Source: Euwallacea fornicatus (lineage: Eukaryota; Arthropoda; Insecta; Coleoptera; Curculionidae). Taken from it: a stretch of DNA of 64,000 nt. This document shows, piece by piece, positions 23,925 through 35,703 of this stretch; within the stretch, counting starts at the first letter, position 1, and every line of letters begins with the position of its first letter. Where the stretch lies: the NCBI RefSeq assembly GCF_040115645.1, contig NC_089559.1, positions 558,001 through 622,000 on the forward strand, given 5' to 3'. The notes under the pieces are model-generated. The model was given only the letters and a program-made list of their open reading frames with translations. It searched no databases and had not been told where the DNA came from. Both the position numbers and the translations under genes were made by a program.

Positions 23925-25818
23925 TAGCTCACACTCCGTTGGATTAAACTTTGGAGCATTGTAGTAAAACTGCATTCATTAAATCCTCTATACCGCTCGA
24001 TTCGCAGACATTTAGTAGATAATTGGGAATACCGGTATTAATGGAGCAAATTGCCGTTGGTAACGAGTGAGGGTTTGTTCTATTGCCAACAACGCTCTAA
24101 TTTGTGGCAGATTTTGGATTTTAATTTATAGGCTTGACTGTGTAATTGTTGCTGCTAGCAATGCAATTTTATGTCGTAACACAGAGATTGATTTATCAAC
24201 GCTCATTAACAGAGGCTGACGCAAGGGCGTCTCGGACAAGAATGCCCTCGTCAGGAATCGACGCCGTGCCCGAAAACTGCCTCGGATCGGGGATCGCCCT
24301 TAAAAATTCCTACGGTATTGCAACTTTCCAGTAGAACTACTATCAAATCCCTTTTTCCCGCGATGTCGTTCGAGGGAAAATCTCCTTCGAACCCTTTACG
24401 GGTTCTCATACAGAGCTAATGCCAGTGACGTCTACAAAGGAGTCGAAACCCCAACAAGTCGACCTAATATTCATTTTGGAATTTCGGTTTTATGAAAATT
24501 CTCGATTGCTTTGTACCTCGCCGAAGATCGCGAATTTCCGCTGAACGCGCATTGAAACCTTGAAAGCTCAAAGATCCGTTCAGACATAAAACGACAGTGG
24601 CGCCTCAATGGGGTGTTGAAAACTGAAACGAGCCGCACTAAAGTACGGGTCCGGGATTGTCGATTCTGTCAAAAATCATAAAGTGCTTTGTGCGTGACTG
24701 ATCGATTCGAGCTCGAAATTATTTGATATCCTGAAGTCTCGTGTCAGACTTAAATACGAACGGACAATGGCGTATCGCTTCGTACGCCACTGAAGATAAG
24801 TGTAATGGCGTAACTGAAGCAAATGCTTATTTTGTCTAGTAGAAATTCCACATGCGAAGTAGATGCTTGAAGCGTTCTCGTTCTGACCTTATGTCTAACG
24901 TTTTTCAAACGAACGCCGTACAATTCTCTTGATATTTCCTTAAAGAGGTTGAGAATATGTACCTTAAAAGGCTTTTCTTCTTCTTGGAAATTATATTCAA
25001 TTAGGCTGAAACTTTCCACTTAAATCAAATAAATTCATTTTACAAGGCTAATTGAAATTCCGGCAGCACTGTACGGGAAAGAACTGTTTGTTTTCAACTT
25101 GAAACTAGCAACTTTCATAATTTATTAAACTCCGGGTTAGAGTGGGAACAACAAGGTTAACACGGGCTTTGTAGCGAACTTTAACCGAGTTATCGGAATC
25201 CTTCCAAGCCCATTAGGGCCAAACTTGCTGACTTTAACCATTGACAGACATTACTCTTGTAGCTGAATGTTAACGAGGTGCACGACAAGTAGATAAAACC
25301 GATTTTAATCTTGTACTTATTTAGCTGAAACTCAAATTTTTTTTTTCCAGGGTATTAAGGGCAGTTTAAATGCAAAGCCCGGATGCTGTTCACTTGGCTC
25401 GAATCTTCCCTGTCGAACACTCGTTTCTTTTTAAAATTAAAACGAAAGCTCTCTTCTCCGAGAGAATTTCCCCTTTTCACTGTATGGAGGTGTTCCTGCA
25501 GTTTTCTAAAGGAAACCGTTTAATACGAAAGCACAAAGTGGTCCAACATTCCATTCCCTTAAGGGCCCCACGCGGGGGACCCCTGCCAGACGGGCATACC
25601 TTTTTCGGCAATTAAGTTTGATAAGATCCGCAAACTTCCTAACTACATCCAATAACATTCTTGACCCAGCCTTGCATGAGAAAACTATGCAAATAGGATC
25701 CGACAATATCCAAGATGCACAAACCAATATGTGGTTTCCCCATAAAGTAATTGCGAATTTCGGTTTTCAGGTGGCTGTGAGTGAAATGGTGCGTGCTAAA
25801 AACTTTTTCTTCGTGTAG

Positions 25819-25961
25819 AAAAACTGGAAATTCGGTCACGCTGGCGGTGACAATGAAACTTTGGAAAGTGCTCGCCAGGAATAGTCACGTGTACACCAAC
25901 GGAGTAGGGCAGGAGGTGCCCGTGGTCAAGGCTCATAAAGTTCCCATTATCGAGCTGCATG
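25819..25961 (+). CDS. Exon encoding the end of a PDZ-like domain and a linker
   Basis: A pyrimidine-rich acceptor (TTTTTCTTCGTGTAG) precedes 25819 and the donor is G|GTAAGT. The exon is 143 bp: one base, 47 codons, one base. The translation starts 'KTGNSVTLAVTMKLWKVLA', which fits the last beta strand of a PDZ domain ('..G..VTL.V'), followed by a linker 'NSHVYTNGVGQEVPVVKAHK'. PDZ domains bind C-terminal peptides of partner proteins, so the product would be a cytoplasmic scaffold. The end phase (one base) matches the start phase (two bases) of the exon at 46867. Codon third positions favour G/C. The upstream part of the domain was not found in the window. A harmonin/whirlin-like scaffold is one possibility, not shown. 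Confidence 0.6.
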
Positions 25962-26194
25962 GTAAGTGAACGTAAAAAAATTATTGCTTCAGAAATACAT
26001 TCGGCACGTCAATGACTTCGTGCCTAGATAAACTTCTTCATTGTCGCGCACGATTCTTAACAAATTAGCAAAATGAGAATTGTCGCGACCCCAGAAGTGC
26101 CGTCGATGATACACCATTGATTTTCTCCGCAGAAAAACTACACAATGGTTATTCGTTAGTCGGGAGTCGGATAAAGGTGCGTTTGCACAAAAAC

Positions 26195-26640
26195 GCAGAG
26201 ACGTACCGAGGCGTAATATAAATAATTTTAATTTATTCGGTTTTCAAAATAATTAAAAAGTTCGTAAATTTGAAAATATATCCATACGTTTAACACTCCA
26301 ATAAATTTTCTGGCAAAACGAACTCTAAAATACCCTTTAATTAGTAAAAAGTTATCAATGCGATAGCTTAATCAAAGGCGTACCGAGCCCTGATTCAGCT
26401 GCAACAATTAATTTAAAATAAAAATACAAATAAAAATAGTGAAACCAGTAATTACTTGTGGTCCGCCGATGGTTCTAATATTAGACGTAATATACAACGT
26501 TGCTTAGGAGGTCACCAATTGTGAGTGTACCGGATACAGAGGCGCACCGAGACGTGAGGCAGCACTATTCAAATTTAAGATGCGGTTTTTAACAAATCTT
26601 AAAAAATCATATTTCTTAGAGACAACTCTGCGCGCCAATG
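26195..26640 (+). repeat. Cluster of 'CAGAGRCGYRCC' motifs
   Basis: Four related motifs occur: GCAGAGACGTACCGAG at 26195, CAAAGGCGTACCGAG at 26373, ACAGAGGCGCACCGAG at 26536 and a worn CTCTGCGCGCCAATGG at 26625. Spacing is about 90-180 bp, so this may be a decayed tandem array. The same motif recurs at 62224-63095. Confidence 0.55.
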
Positions 26641-27227
26641 GATTTATTTAACGGCTCGGAATGGAACCTTGTTAATGTGGTTAAAAATTATTATTATGAC
26701 TATGAAAACTATAGGAACATCCTGGCTGTCATTAAATTAGGTGCCAACGACAAAATTTATCGCAGCAATGTCTTCCCACATTACTAAAATTGTAAATAAA
26801 TGAAAGGTTCAAGATCAAATGAGTGGTCACCATTTTGTCGAGAGGGTTGAGCTGATTTTTCAGTGATCCGGAATAGAGCTCCTATCATTGCTTTTATTTC
26901 GATTGGAAATAATGCCTTTAGGAGCAAAATAAATGTGGAAAATATTAACAATGCGCCTTGAACGTATAGTACATATTTACTTCATAGCCGTTTTCTGTCT
27001 CATATTTCACAGAAAAAACCACCTACCAATTACTAGAAAATGCCAGCTTAGCACGCGCTACAGGTCCATTTATTGTTTACGATCGAAATTTATAGGGAAA
27101 TATCATCTCTTTAATGGAAAGACTCAAAAACCACCATCAAACATTCACGAGCCACGACGAGGTTTCTGGACATCTAAACTGGAAAGCGGCAAGAAAGCAA
27201 TTTGCTCTGTGTCAGAGCTATTTATGA

Positions 27228-27392
27228 TATACAGGATGTTAGGGAAATAACTTTCGCAAATCTAGCCAATGATTAAGGACATGATTTTGAACGAAAAAGT
27301 TTTTGCAACGGGAGGCAAAAACCTAATGGTTTTTTCAGATAAAAATTGTTGATAACCGAAAAGCTACGATAAGCTTAAATGTTAATCAAATT

Positions 27393-27431
<39 letters not shown>

Positions 27432-27886
27432 GCCTGTGTAATAAACATTTAATAAAATGTTGAAAACCATACATGACAAATATTGATTGTTCGACGTGTA
27501 ATAAAAAAAAGTTAATAAGAAATAATACAAGTTAACCGTTAAAAGTAAACTTTAGCGGCAACGTCGCACTGAACCCTGAAAACGTGACCCTGTAAAGGGT
27601 CGCCCAAGTTAACTTTGCGAGTGAAGCGATAAAACGTTGAAAGGCAGTTAGCGGGTATCGGCCCCAAAAAGCCTTGCAAAAATGCATACCTAGTTTATGC
27701 AGCTACTTAGGGAGATATCGAAATGAAATAAACATGGCGCGACGTTGCCAATTCTAAATAGATGTTTTTTTTGCCTCCCGGGGAAATGGTCGTATTTACG
27801 ACCCCCTTTATAAGGAACTTGTTAATTCAGAATGATGCTCTTAAATATTGGCTGAATTTAGGGAAGTTATTTCCCCAACAGCCTAT
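27228..27886 (+). mobile_element. MITE family C, copy 1 (~110-bp TIRs)
   Basis: The left end TATACAGGATGTTAGGGAAA and the right end in reverse complement, ATTATAGGCTGTTGGGGAAA, begin arms that remain alignable for about 110 bp, including 'AGCCAAT' and a 'GGGAGGCAAAAA' block on both sides. There is no transposase frame. A (TA)n run at about 27393-27428 lies inside. A second, inverted copy of the right half lies at 43545-43780. Confidence 0.8.
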
Positions 27887-28369
27887 AATACCGTGCAGCT
27901 CCGAATTGTACCTCCCTGCCCTCCTCAACTTTTTAAATTAAAAAAAAGCACTAAATAGGACAAAAAACACTTTTTTTTTAAACTTTTGCGTATTTTTTAG
28001 ACGTTACTTACGTCACCGGTAGCGCAAAATGGCCGATTTTTTAAAATTGAAACATGGGTCATGTGACACTTTGCATTGAAAATCGTTTAAAACTACATGC
28101 AATGGCGTATTGTGATTCGAAATCTATCGATTGATTTTTGGGAAAAATGGGTATAAATTTGGTAAAAAATGCAATACAAATTCAGCCAAACAGTGCGTAA
28201 GCAATGGAAAACTTGATTGTTGATAGAAAATTGGTTTGTTTTAGATTTTGTGGTCACGAGCAGGATTGGTTTGGAAGAGAGAACACAAAGATAAATAAAA
28301 ATAACCTCAGACTGATACTTCCCTTACATTCTTAATGTGCATCTATAGATATCCACGGTAGTAGATACG

Positions 28370-28640
28370 CAAGAATCGAAAGCGGTCAAAAAGCTAGAGG
28401 ATCGGGGGAGTTAAAATTTTATATCAGAATTCAAACAGAGCGTCCCAAAAAAAAGAACAAATCATAAAATAGTACGTGGCCCAAAAAAAACAGAACACCC
28501 TACGTAGAGCTACCGACGATTCTGACATTTTGTTGTAGAGGGTATTAGAGAAAATAGATGTGCCAAATTTCAAAAACTTGACTTGAGGCACACATGGAAA
28601 GAGCGAAAAATATGAGAAAAAATGTGAAACTTGTCCACGC
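28370..28640 (+). repeat. Interspersed repeat family A, copy 2
   Basis: This shares with 3225-3514 the blocks 'CGTCCCAAAAAAAA', 'CCCTACGTAGAGCTACCGACGA', 'GATGTGCCAAATTTCAAAAA' and the terminal 'AAAAATGTGAAACTTG'. It is noncoding. The two copies have diverged substantially. Confidence 0.6.
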
Positions 28641-31449
28641 TGTAAATCGAAAATGGCGCGTGCGCGACCACGGGCCTTCTAGTTTTTTTTCACCATTTTA
28701 CTGAGTACTGCAACCCTCGGAAACATCTCCATGATCACTTTTACGCCCCATTTTTGAAGGGAAGCTTCTCGCTTAAAAGGTAAGAAATTTTCGCGTAAGT
28801 TTCTCGTAACGGAAAATTCGATCTTCCATTGAGATATTCGTGGGACGCTTAGTTATTTCATCAAGTAAATAACATTAATTTAGTTGACTAATTTGGAACA
28901 AATTCCTGGGGTTTCTGGCCCGACCGAAGGGCGTAAATTTTCCGGGCATAAACTCGGGTTAAGAAAAATCGCACGCGACCGCCGAGGGGGTCAGGACCCT
29001 CCTTTGAAGATTATTAGCTCGAAAAAGGGGTCCGAGACGAATTAATTATTTTATATAAATGGTAATTCGGTCGTTTATTATTTGCGCCCCCTCGCCGAAG
29101 GGAAGGGGCGCAATTTTATTTCTAAGGCTTTACCAACTTAATTTCTCCTTTGGAACGATGGGCAAATTTGGTTGATGTGATGTTTCATCAAGGAACTGAT
29201 AGCACCCTTTTTGCCCTTATTCGCATCAATCAAGCACTTTCCGCTCTGCCAGCGGCTGCCGCAAAAACAAGAATGTAAGTGTCCTCTGGGCTGGAAAATT
29301 TTCACTTTTTACGCGAAACTCGCGTTTTTTCCCCCCCCAGTTATATGTATGAAAATAGAGGACTCGAATTTTTGGCGATAAATTATATCTAACCCTCGTA
29401 ATGTTGTTTTACTTGATAGTTATAAAAACTTAAACAAACCCCGGCTGTTTAATTAGCGCCAAATCGGGATTCAATTTAAGCGGACAAAAGGGGGATCTAA
29501 AGAGTTAATCAAACATCTCGGATTCCCATTGTAGAACTTTGCGGTTTGCGGGATAAATTGTATATAGATCTGAAAGATAATAATGGATTTGTGGAAGCTT
29601 TTAAAACCTAAAATAATAATTCCGCGAACTCAATTAAAGGGAGAGTTTTCGCTAGAAAATACAACAACGCAACTAAAACGTCTGATTTAATTCCGTGGAG
29701 TCACCGCACGAAATTCGCTCAACTTTAATTAGTTATGGAATCGGTTCTCGGCAAACAATAAGGAAAACAAACTTCCATTATTAATTCCCAAAATATCACC
29801 AAAGTTAGCGCATCTCCCACGTCTCAGTCTATTTAACGTTGCCCTGAACTAGGAAGTCTAATTTACAACTGTTGTCAGGACCGTGATTTAATAACTTCCT
29901 GGGGCTAATAAATAGCAATGATAATAATAATAATAATAATCCTCCGACACTTTATTGTCCAACTTTCAATGTGATACCGCGTTACTGCGAGGGCGGAGAT
30001 GGAACACACCGAACAGGTACACGTAACGGGAGTCGATCTAGTTACACCTACGCCGCATTTGCACACCGCTTCACCCCCCCCAGTAAAAAGGGGGTGGAAA
30101 ATGTTTTGGGTCAAGTTCGATTCGGTCCGTCGAGTATTTCGACCCGTCGGTGTCATCTCACTGCCGTCATCATTGCAACCTCGTTTTTGGTCGCGTACTC
30201 CTTGTGTTGTGTTGCACCGGAAACGTCAAACTTCCGCTACGTCAAAACTGTCATTTCGACTAATCTATCTGGCATTGTTGGCACAGGCCGCAACTGCGAA
30301 TCGCGAAGTCCTAACGTTTATTAATCAATCACTCGGCGCTTCCCTATCACATGGGTCATGGTTATGATGGTTATTGTTGGTTATCAAATTTTACCGAGAT
30401 AATTGGAATGTGGCTCGTTGAGAACTCGACTGCAAGCTCCAGCTAAAGCTATCAGGTCGCCATTTTAAGTTTTCCTTTTTTGCTCGTTCTAACATACGGT
30501 CCCGTTAAACCGGCGGGTAGAGTTGCATGTTTTGAAAGTTTTACAAAGAAACATCGCACACTCCGAGTTTTGATTAGACCATTTCTTTTTCAAATCCGGC
30601 ACAAACATATCGAAATTTCAACAGAGAACACAAATAACACCTGAGAAGGGCGAACGCTTTACCGCTTCGGGATACTTTAGAGGAATGTGATCCCACTTTA
30701 GTGGCACTTCCAGAGGAAATGTGATAGATAGATAATGGATAGAGAAACCCCCGAACACTTTTATGGAGTAAAAAGTAGTCGTAACGTGGTCTCAAAGTCA
30801 AATTTCTGTGATTTTTTTTCCCAACCCGGAGACTTTCAGGTATCACCACTTTACGCTGCGACCTGTGGGATCGCTCGTAGTGCAGGGAGATGGGCCAGGC
30901 GTGTCCCTTGCGGTAACGCCATGCAAAATGACTGAGGCAATTCAAATAACGGGGCTTCTCCAACCGGAACGGCGAGCCCTGCGCCTGCAAAAATTTCGCA
31001 AGCTCGTTTAAAAGCTTGGAGAGCTTCGCATAATTTCGATGTCCGACCGGCTTCGATGCTCAGCTATACAGTAATGAAGGCCCTTGAGGTTTCCCGTCGC
31101 TGCAGGTTTCATCGCCATTAATTGATGTTTGTGACTTGTAGAAACGATCTACTGAAATGGAACTTTGGGAAGATTCATACATTTGCCTTTCGCATGAGCC
31201 CCGGCGGTACTGCGCAGCTCGGACAGAAAGACAATTTTTCGAACAATTCCCGTTTTTCGGACCTGCTGGACTTATGATAAAGTATGATTATCCAGGTAGA
31301 GTTTCATCAGTGGATCGTCTTTAGCTAAAATGAAGCGTCTCTTTTTTTTAACTTCAGTACATTTCCTGAGTCTGAAAATCCTTTTTGATTTTGATCGATT
31401 TGATTTCAAAAAATTTGCAACTCAGAAAAATTTTCGAATTTTTTATCGT
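28641..31449. other. Intronic stretch, no confident gene
   Basis: A (TAA)n tract lies at about 29920-29940. The sequence 30840-31011 is preceded by an acceptor-like CCCAACCCGGAGACTTTCAG and translates as 'YHHFTLRPVGSLVVQGDG' and onwards for 56 codons to a TAA. It has coding-like codon use but no recognisable family, and its start phase does not fit the exon at 25819. It could be an alternative terminal exon or an old transposon piece. Confidence 0.3.
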
Positions 31450-32232
31450 GTAGATGCAGCCGACGGGGAGAGGTTAACAAGCGATAAATCATCACAATCA
31501 TTTTCGGCGTCCCACCCATTTGACCTCCCGCTGGAAGAACGCGCCTTGCTGGGCAATTTACCACAAGTCACGGAAGCGGACAACAATGGGTAAATATTCA
31601 TGGCAAGGGACAGTGGACCAAGTTGATCCCGGAGCTGGATATCGCGATCCCGTGCAAGCATAAAAGCCTCAGTGATTACGCAACTCTAGCATTCAGCGGC
31701 CATGAGAGTTTTAAGCTATACACAAGTCGGACAGGAAAAACCGGCCCGAATTATAAGTCCCGCGGAGTTGTCGGCACCACAGGACACTACTTCTGTCACT
31801 GTTCGGACTTACAAAGAGAAAGGGCTATGCCGGTGGACACGCCGACTCCGGTACTCTTAATGGGAGAAATGATGGAGGACCAGAATGCACGGGACCGCTG
31901 CAGGAACACCGTTGATGCAATCGTAAAGGAAAAAGAGCGTGTGGAACGGGCCGTGCTAGATGCCTAATTATCTAGTGGTAGACATACTAGAAATACTGCA
32001 AAGAGCCAAAAATAATGACGAGACATCCAAATCATGTTCAACTACCAAGTGCACCTCTCCGACATCGTAAGGAACGGTTCCGGGTAGTTGCGGGATCGAC
32101 TCCGAGTGATCCCCGAATTTGTAGTGAGTAGACGTCCCGGCGAATTCCACGCTACCCGGTTGCCAGAACTTCACACCGAGTGTCTTAAGATTTTCCTCGT
32201 AGCAAAAATCTTTATAATAAAAAAAAATCCAA
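31450..32232 (+). mobile_element. R1-clade-like LINE, 3' terminal fragment
   Basis: The last part of the open frame, about 31575-31967, reads 'HGKGQWTKLIPELD', 'LSDYATLAFSGHESF' and 'GTTGHYFCHCSDLQRER'. This matches in order the C-terminal region of R1/LOA-type reverse transcriptase polyproteins ('GRWT..LIP', 'Q.LSGHG.F', 'ETAEH..F.C'). Upstream, 'FGVPPI' in one frame followed by 'FDLPLEERALLG' in another corresponds to the 'GV.PIDLL..ER' segment, separated by a frameshift. Zinc-knuckle Cys residues are partly lost. Downstream of the TAA at 31967 comes a noncoding tail that ends in an A-rich run at 32217-32228, consistent with target-primed insertion. It is 5' truncated. Confidence 0.75.
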
Positions 32233-33439
32233 TTTAAAAATGTGAAAATTTAAAATGGCGCCCGTAAGAAAAAAAAAGTTGATAATTGTTGCGGAAAACG
32301 AAACGTTGGATTTCGGGTATGAGATGTCCACGTTATGGAAGAGGAAAAGCCGCAGTGATGGATTGCCAAAAATTTTGAATTAGCTCGCCAAATGGGCCGA
32401 GGAAAAAATAACAACTTATTTCCAAAATTTGGTTTTTTTACTAAAACCCTCGAAGATCATCCAAATTTGTTACACTTTCATAGGGCACATTTTTGAACTC
32501 CAAAATTGCTCGAGTTTGCTCCAATTTAACCAACCTCGTACCTTTGACGATAAAACAGACACCGCGTATGTAGTGTTTCGTATAAATTAACAGCACATTC
32601 TTGTGAGGGACAACAAGAAAATTATTATTGTTCATATCATAAAGGGGGCTTACGTGGCTTAAAAACCCGTAGAAGGGAGGAAATTTATGGTTCCTGAAAA
32701 GGAGAGGCTTAATTTGAAGTGTAATTAAATGTATTATTTATGATCAGTCCTGGAGGAGGAAAAGAAAAAACAACGTACATTTCTAATTTATTTCCCCTTT
32801 GAGACCGTAAAAGGTTCGGACAAGTCCCACATTCCGCAGACACCAACAAAATGCGAAATTTAAACAAATACGAGAATGTATCAATACCAAAAATGGCAAT
32901 ATAGCCACAGGGGGTGTCTCAAACAAAGTGAATTCCGTGAGGACTATAAACCCGGTAAGAGACATAAGGTGACTCAAACTAGAAAACAGATGCGTATTTT
33001 TGTGCCTGTTCAAAACATGTTCTAAAATTAAAAATATGAATAGAGGCAGACAGAATGAGCAAAAAACTGAAAACTGTAATTTTCGAAAACAATGAATTAT
33101 GAGTAACCTATTTGAGTTAATTAAATAATAATAAAAAATTAAAATTAAAAAAAGTTTTCTATTGTCGACAATTGCCAATCGAATGGCAGGAAATTTTTCT
33201 AGCTTTGTAGATTTCGAACAACTATATCCAATTTTGCTATTTATTATGGCCGCCATATTGGATTTTGGTGGTGTTGAACGCGCAATAGAAAAGTTATTTC
33301 AACCATTTACGACAAAGGTGCCCTTGGATCTACCAAAGTAGAAAAAATAAACAAAAGCACCATTTCACCTAGGTGGGGTTAAGAGAAGTGCTTTGTTTTA
33401 TACTATTCAAAGAGCCCTAAGGCACCACATATTTTATTT
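32233..33439. other. Intronic stretch, nothing recognised
   Basis: Neither strand shows a protein family here. The 157-codon - strand frame at 32783-33256 is hydrophobic and low in complexity, and lies in AT-rich DNA, so it is probably chance. Confidence 0.4.
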
Positions 33440-33675
33440 AGTGAACCTATGAAAACTTCAAAATAGACATCACTCACGGACTGCACCTCTTCGTCGTTGG
33501 CAAATTTCTTTTCAAGTTTGGGAATAGAAAATAATCTAAGAGGGCTAAATCTGGCCAATAGGGTGGATGGAGAGGAAGTTTGGAACCAAGCTGATTCATT
33601 TTAACCATTGTGATGACGAAAGTATGGACGGATGCGTAGTATTGATGAAAGAAAACTATTTTTTTCGTTAAATGT
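33440..33675 (-). pseudogene. Mariner (DD34D-type) transposase fragment
   Basis: On the - strand the frame reads 'IVFFHQYYASVHTFVITMVK', then 'LHPPYWPDLALLDYFLFPNL'. This is the region spanning the second and third catalytic Asp of classical mariner transposases ('FHQDNA.PH', 'PPYSPDLAPSDYFLFP'). The second Asp is replaced by Tyr in 'HQYY'. A frameshift follows. The fragment is cut off at about 33675, where the DD41D copy begins, and its N-terminal part is not found beyond that element. Confidence 0.8.
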
Positions 33676-33679
33676 GGTC

Positions 33680-35141
33680 ATTTTTAGATCACAAGTTCGT
33701 AGGTGCGGGGTCGTTCCCCTCAACGGGGTGGCAACCCTTTCGGGAATCTTAAATGGCGCGGAGGGTCACGTGGCATATCAAATCAAACACTTTTCAATTC
33801 CCTTTACAAGTGTGCTGATTTTTTTTGCGCCGCCATTTAGAACATCGATGAAAAAAATCGAAAAAAAGTGAAAAAAATTGAAAAAAATCACCCGAACTTA
33901 ATGATAATAAACTCGCCAATTCTGAAAAAACTACGTTCATCATCGAATTCTTAAGATAAGGTGATGGGTTTTGTTCCGATTTTACACTGATCAAAATTGT
34001 ATCGCGAAATTTGGCGATTCGTCCGACGATCCGAAGCGTCACGGTTCACACCATTGAAGCGAAAATGAAATTGGGCCCTGTCTATTTCAAAAACAATAAA
34101 ATATCCCGAGAAAGCACAAGAATTCTTAATGGAAGGCATCCCGGTAAGAATCTGAACCATCCCTACGTGACAAATTTAATATCTAAATTCATGGAGACTG
34201 GATGCGTTGCTAACGAAATATATGGAAAGCGACGCCGTTACCAAAAACGCTACACAGTAGCAATTTTGTGACATATTGCACTGGATCATGCAAAATCGAG
34301 AAGAAAATCTTATTTCATTTATATCATATTCGCCCCGAAAATTAGAAGCAACATCAGGTACTTCCCGTAGTGGTATTCGGAGAATCTTGGAAAAGCGCAA
34401 CTTCGATCCCTATGAGATGCGTCTAATTCATGAGCTCAATGAAGATGATCCAGATCGCCGTGTGCATATTTGTGAGGTGATGAGCGAAAGCATTTTCATT
34501 AATCCCAATTTATTACATTCTACACGCTTTTCTGACGAACGCACATTCTTTCTGAATGTTTTCGCCAACAGACATAATTGCAGATGTTGGAGTGATGTGA
34601 ATCCTAAAATTATGAGAAAACAGCATTCACGGTATCCAGAAAAATTCAATGTACGAGCTGGGATTTTGGGAAATCGTATTGTTAGACCTTTTTTCTAACT
34701 GATAACCCGACGGCTGAATCTCACCCCAATCTGCCTAAAGACGTCATCAACCCTCACGTTGTGGACATCCTTGAAAACGATGATCAGACCTCAGAGAATA
34801 ATGTATCTTTTCAACAAGATGGCGCCCGCCACGGCATGCAGTTCCTTCACATAACTTTTTGGATCGACATTTTCCCGAACGCTGCATCGGTAAAAGTGGT
34901 TCACATTGAACGGCCCCCAAGATCGCCCGATTTAACATCAATGGACTATTTCTTGTGGGGTCATTTAAAAACTGTTGTTCATGAAACGAAATCTACCTCT
35001 TTAAAAGATATTCGCCATCGAGTAGTGACAGCAAGTGGCGAAACAACTCCCAAAATGCTAAAAAATGTTCGGGGAAAAGTTGAACAGAGACTTTATTATT
35101 CTATGGAAGTAAATGGATGGCAGTATGAGCACTTAATTTAA
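33680..35141 (+). mobile_element. DD41D (rosa-type) element, copy 2, truncated at both ends
   Basis: From about 33795 to 35092 this is nearly identical to the reverse complement of 15408-16695. The left terminal repeat survives only from about 33680 ('TTCGTAGGTGCGGGGTCG'), lacking roughly the outer 100 bp, and is only about 80% similar to the corresponding arm of copy 1. After about 35092 the sequence departs from copy 1 abruptly. The transposase then ends 'YYSMEVNGWQYEHLI' instead of 'YRCVAANGWQFA', and no right terminal repeat follows. The element is inverted relative to copy 1. Confidence 0.85.
34011..35141 (+). pseudogene. DD41D transposase, disabled (copy 2)
   Basis: The three open segments 34011-34271, 34276-34698 and 34761-35141 correspond one to one to those of copy 1. 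The in-frame TGA with frameshift after 'YTVAIL' and the second break after 'GNRIV.PFF' are at the same places. Amino-acid differences are few (for example EAK for EEK, RRR for RRC, RPFF for RSFF). The catalytic Asp residues are in 'RFSDERTFF', 'FQQDGAR' and 'SPDLTSMDYFLWG'. The C-terminal 14 residues differ completely from copy 1, pointing to a recombination point near 35092. Confidence 0.87.
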
Positions 35142-35212
35142 CGAGTGCCTCTACATTTCTCCACTACTGTAGCTGACCTGAACTTTTTGAAGATGTGGCA
35201 TTGGAAACAAGG

Positions 35213-35703
35213 CTAGTTTATGCACGTTGGAGCGCCTCCTCGTTTTACATTTACAGGTTCGAGAGCACTTGGACGATACATTGCCGAATCGCTGGATTGG
35301 ACGAGGAGGCCCTCAGCCTTGGCCACCGCGATCGCCGGACTTAAATCCTTTGGATTTCTATTTTTGGGGGCACCCGGAGCAGCTAGCAGGCGCTGTTCCA
35401 ATTGCCACCGAAAATGAACCGCAGAATTCGATCTTACAAGCTTCCAGCAATACCGGCGATGGCCCCGGTATCCTTGGACGCGCGCAAAAATCTCTTGGGC
35501 GACCAGCTGAAGCATGTGTGATAGCCAATGGAGGTCATTATCGGCAATTTCTTTAACATAATTCAATTATTCGATTACACGTGACATTCTTTCCTTCTCG
35601 TAACGTTGGATTTCCTTACCAACGCAGCGATACTATTGATTCTCATTTCTCCAAACCGATACGTAGTACGGAAAACAAACATTAATTTTCAACGCCCTGT
35701 ATA
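35213..35703 (+). mobile_element. DD41D-type element, 3' fragment
   Basis: The + strand encodes 'HVGAPPRFTF' in one frame (remains of the second catalytic block) and, after a frameshift, 'LPNRWIGRGGPQPWPP', 'SPDLNPLDFYFWGH' and a C-terminus 'ACVIANGGHYRQFL' at 35556. The spacing from the second-Asp block to 'NPLD' is consistent with 41 residues. The sequence then reaches 'AACGCCCTGTA' at 35691-35701, which looks like the terminal repeat of this family. It lies directly downstream of the truncated copy 2 but has different sequence, so it is a separate insertion or the source of a chimera. Confidence 0.7.

Noticed and set aside
29260..29285. GTAAGTG donor-like site after CTGCCAGCGGCTGCCGC
   Set aside because: Would need a 22-bp microexon that breaks the phase of the PDZ gene, with no supporting sequence.
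30574..30990. 138-codon - strand frame
   Set aside because: No family resemblance. The opposite strand at 30840-31011 looks more coding-like, but also remains unassigned.
31454..31589. Apparent exon with acceptor TATCGTGTAG and donor GG|GTAAAT, phase-compatible with the exon at 25819
   Set aside because: The frame 'FDLPLEERALLG' and the sequence directly downstream match the C-terminal part of an R1-type LINE polyprotein, so the openness is explained by the LINE fragment.
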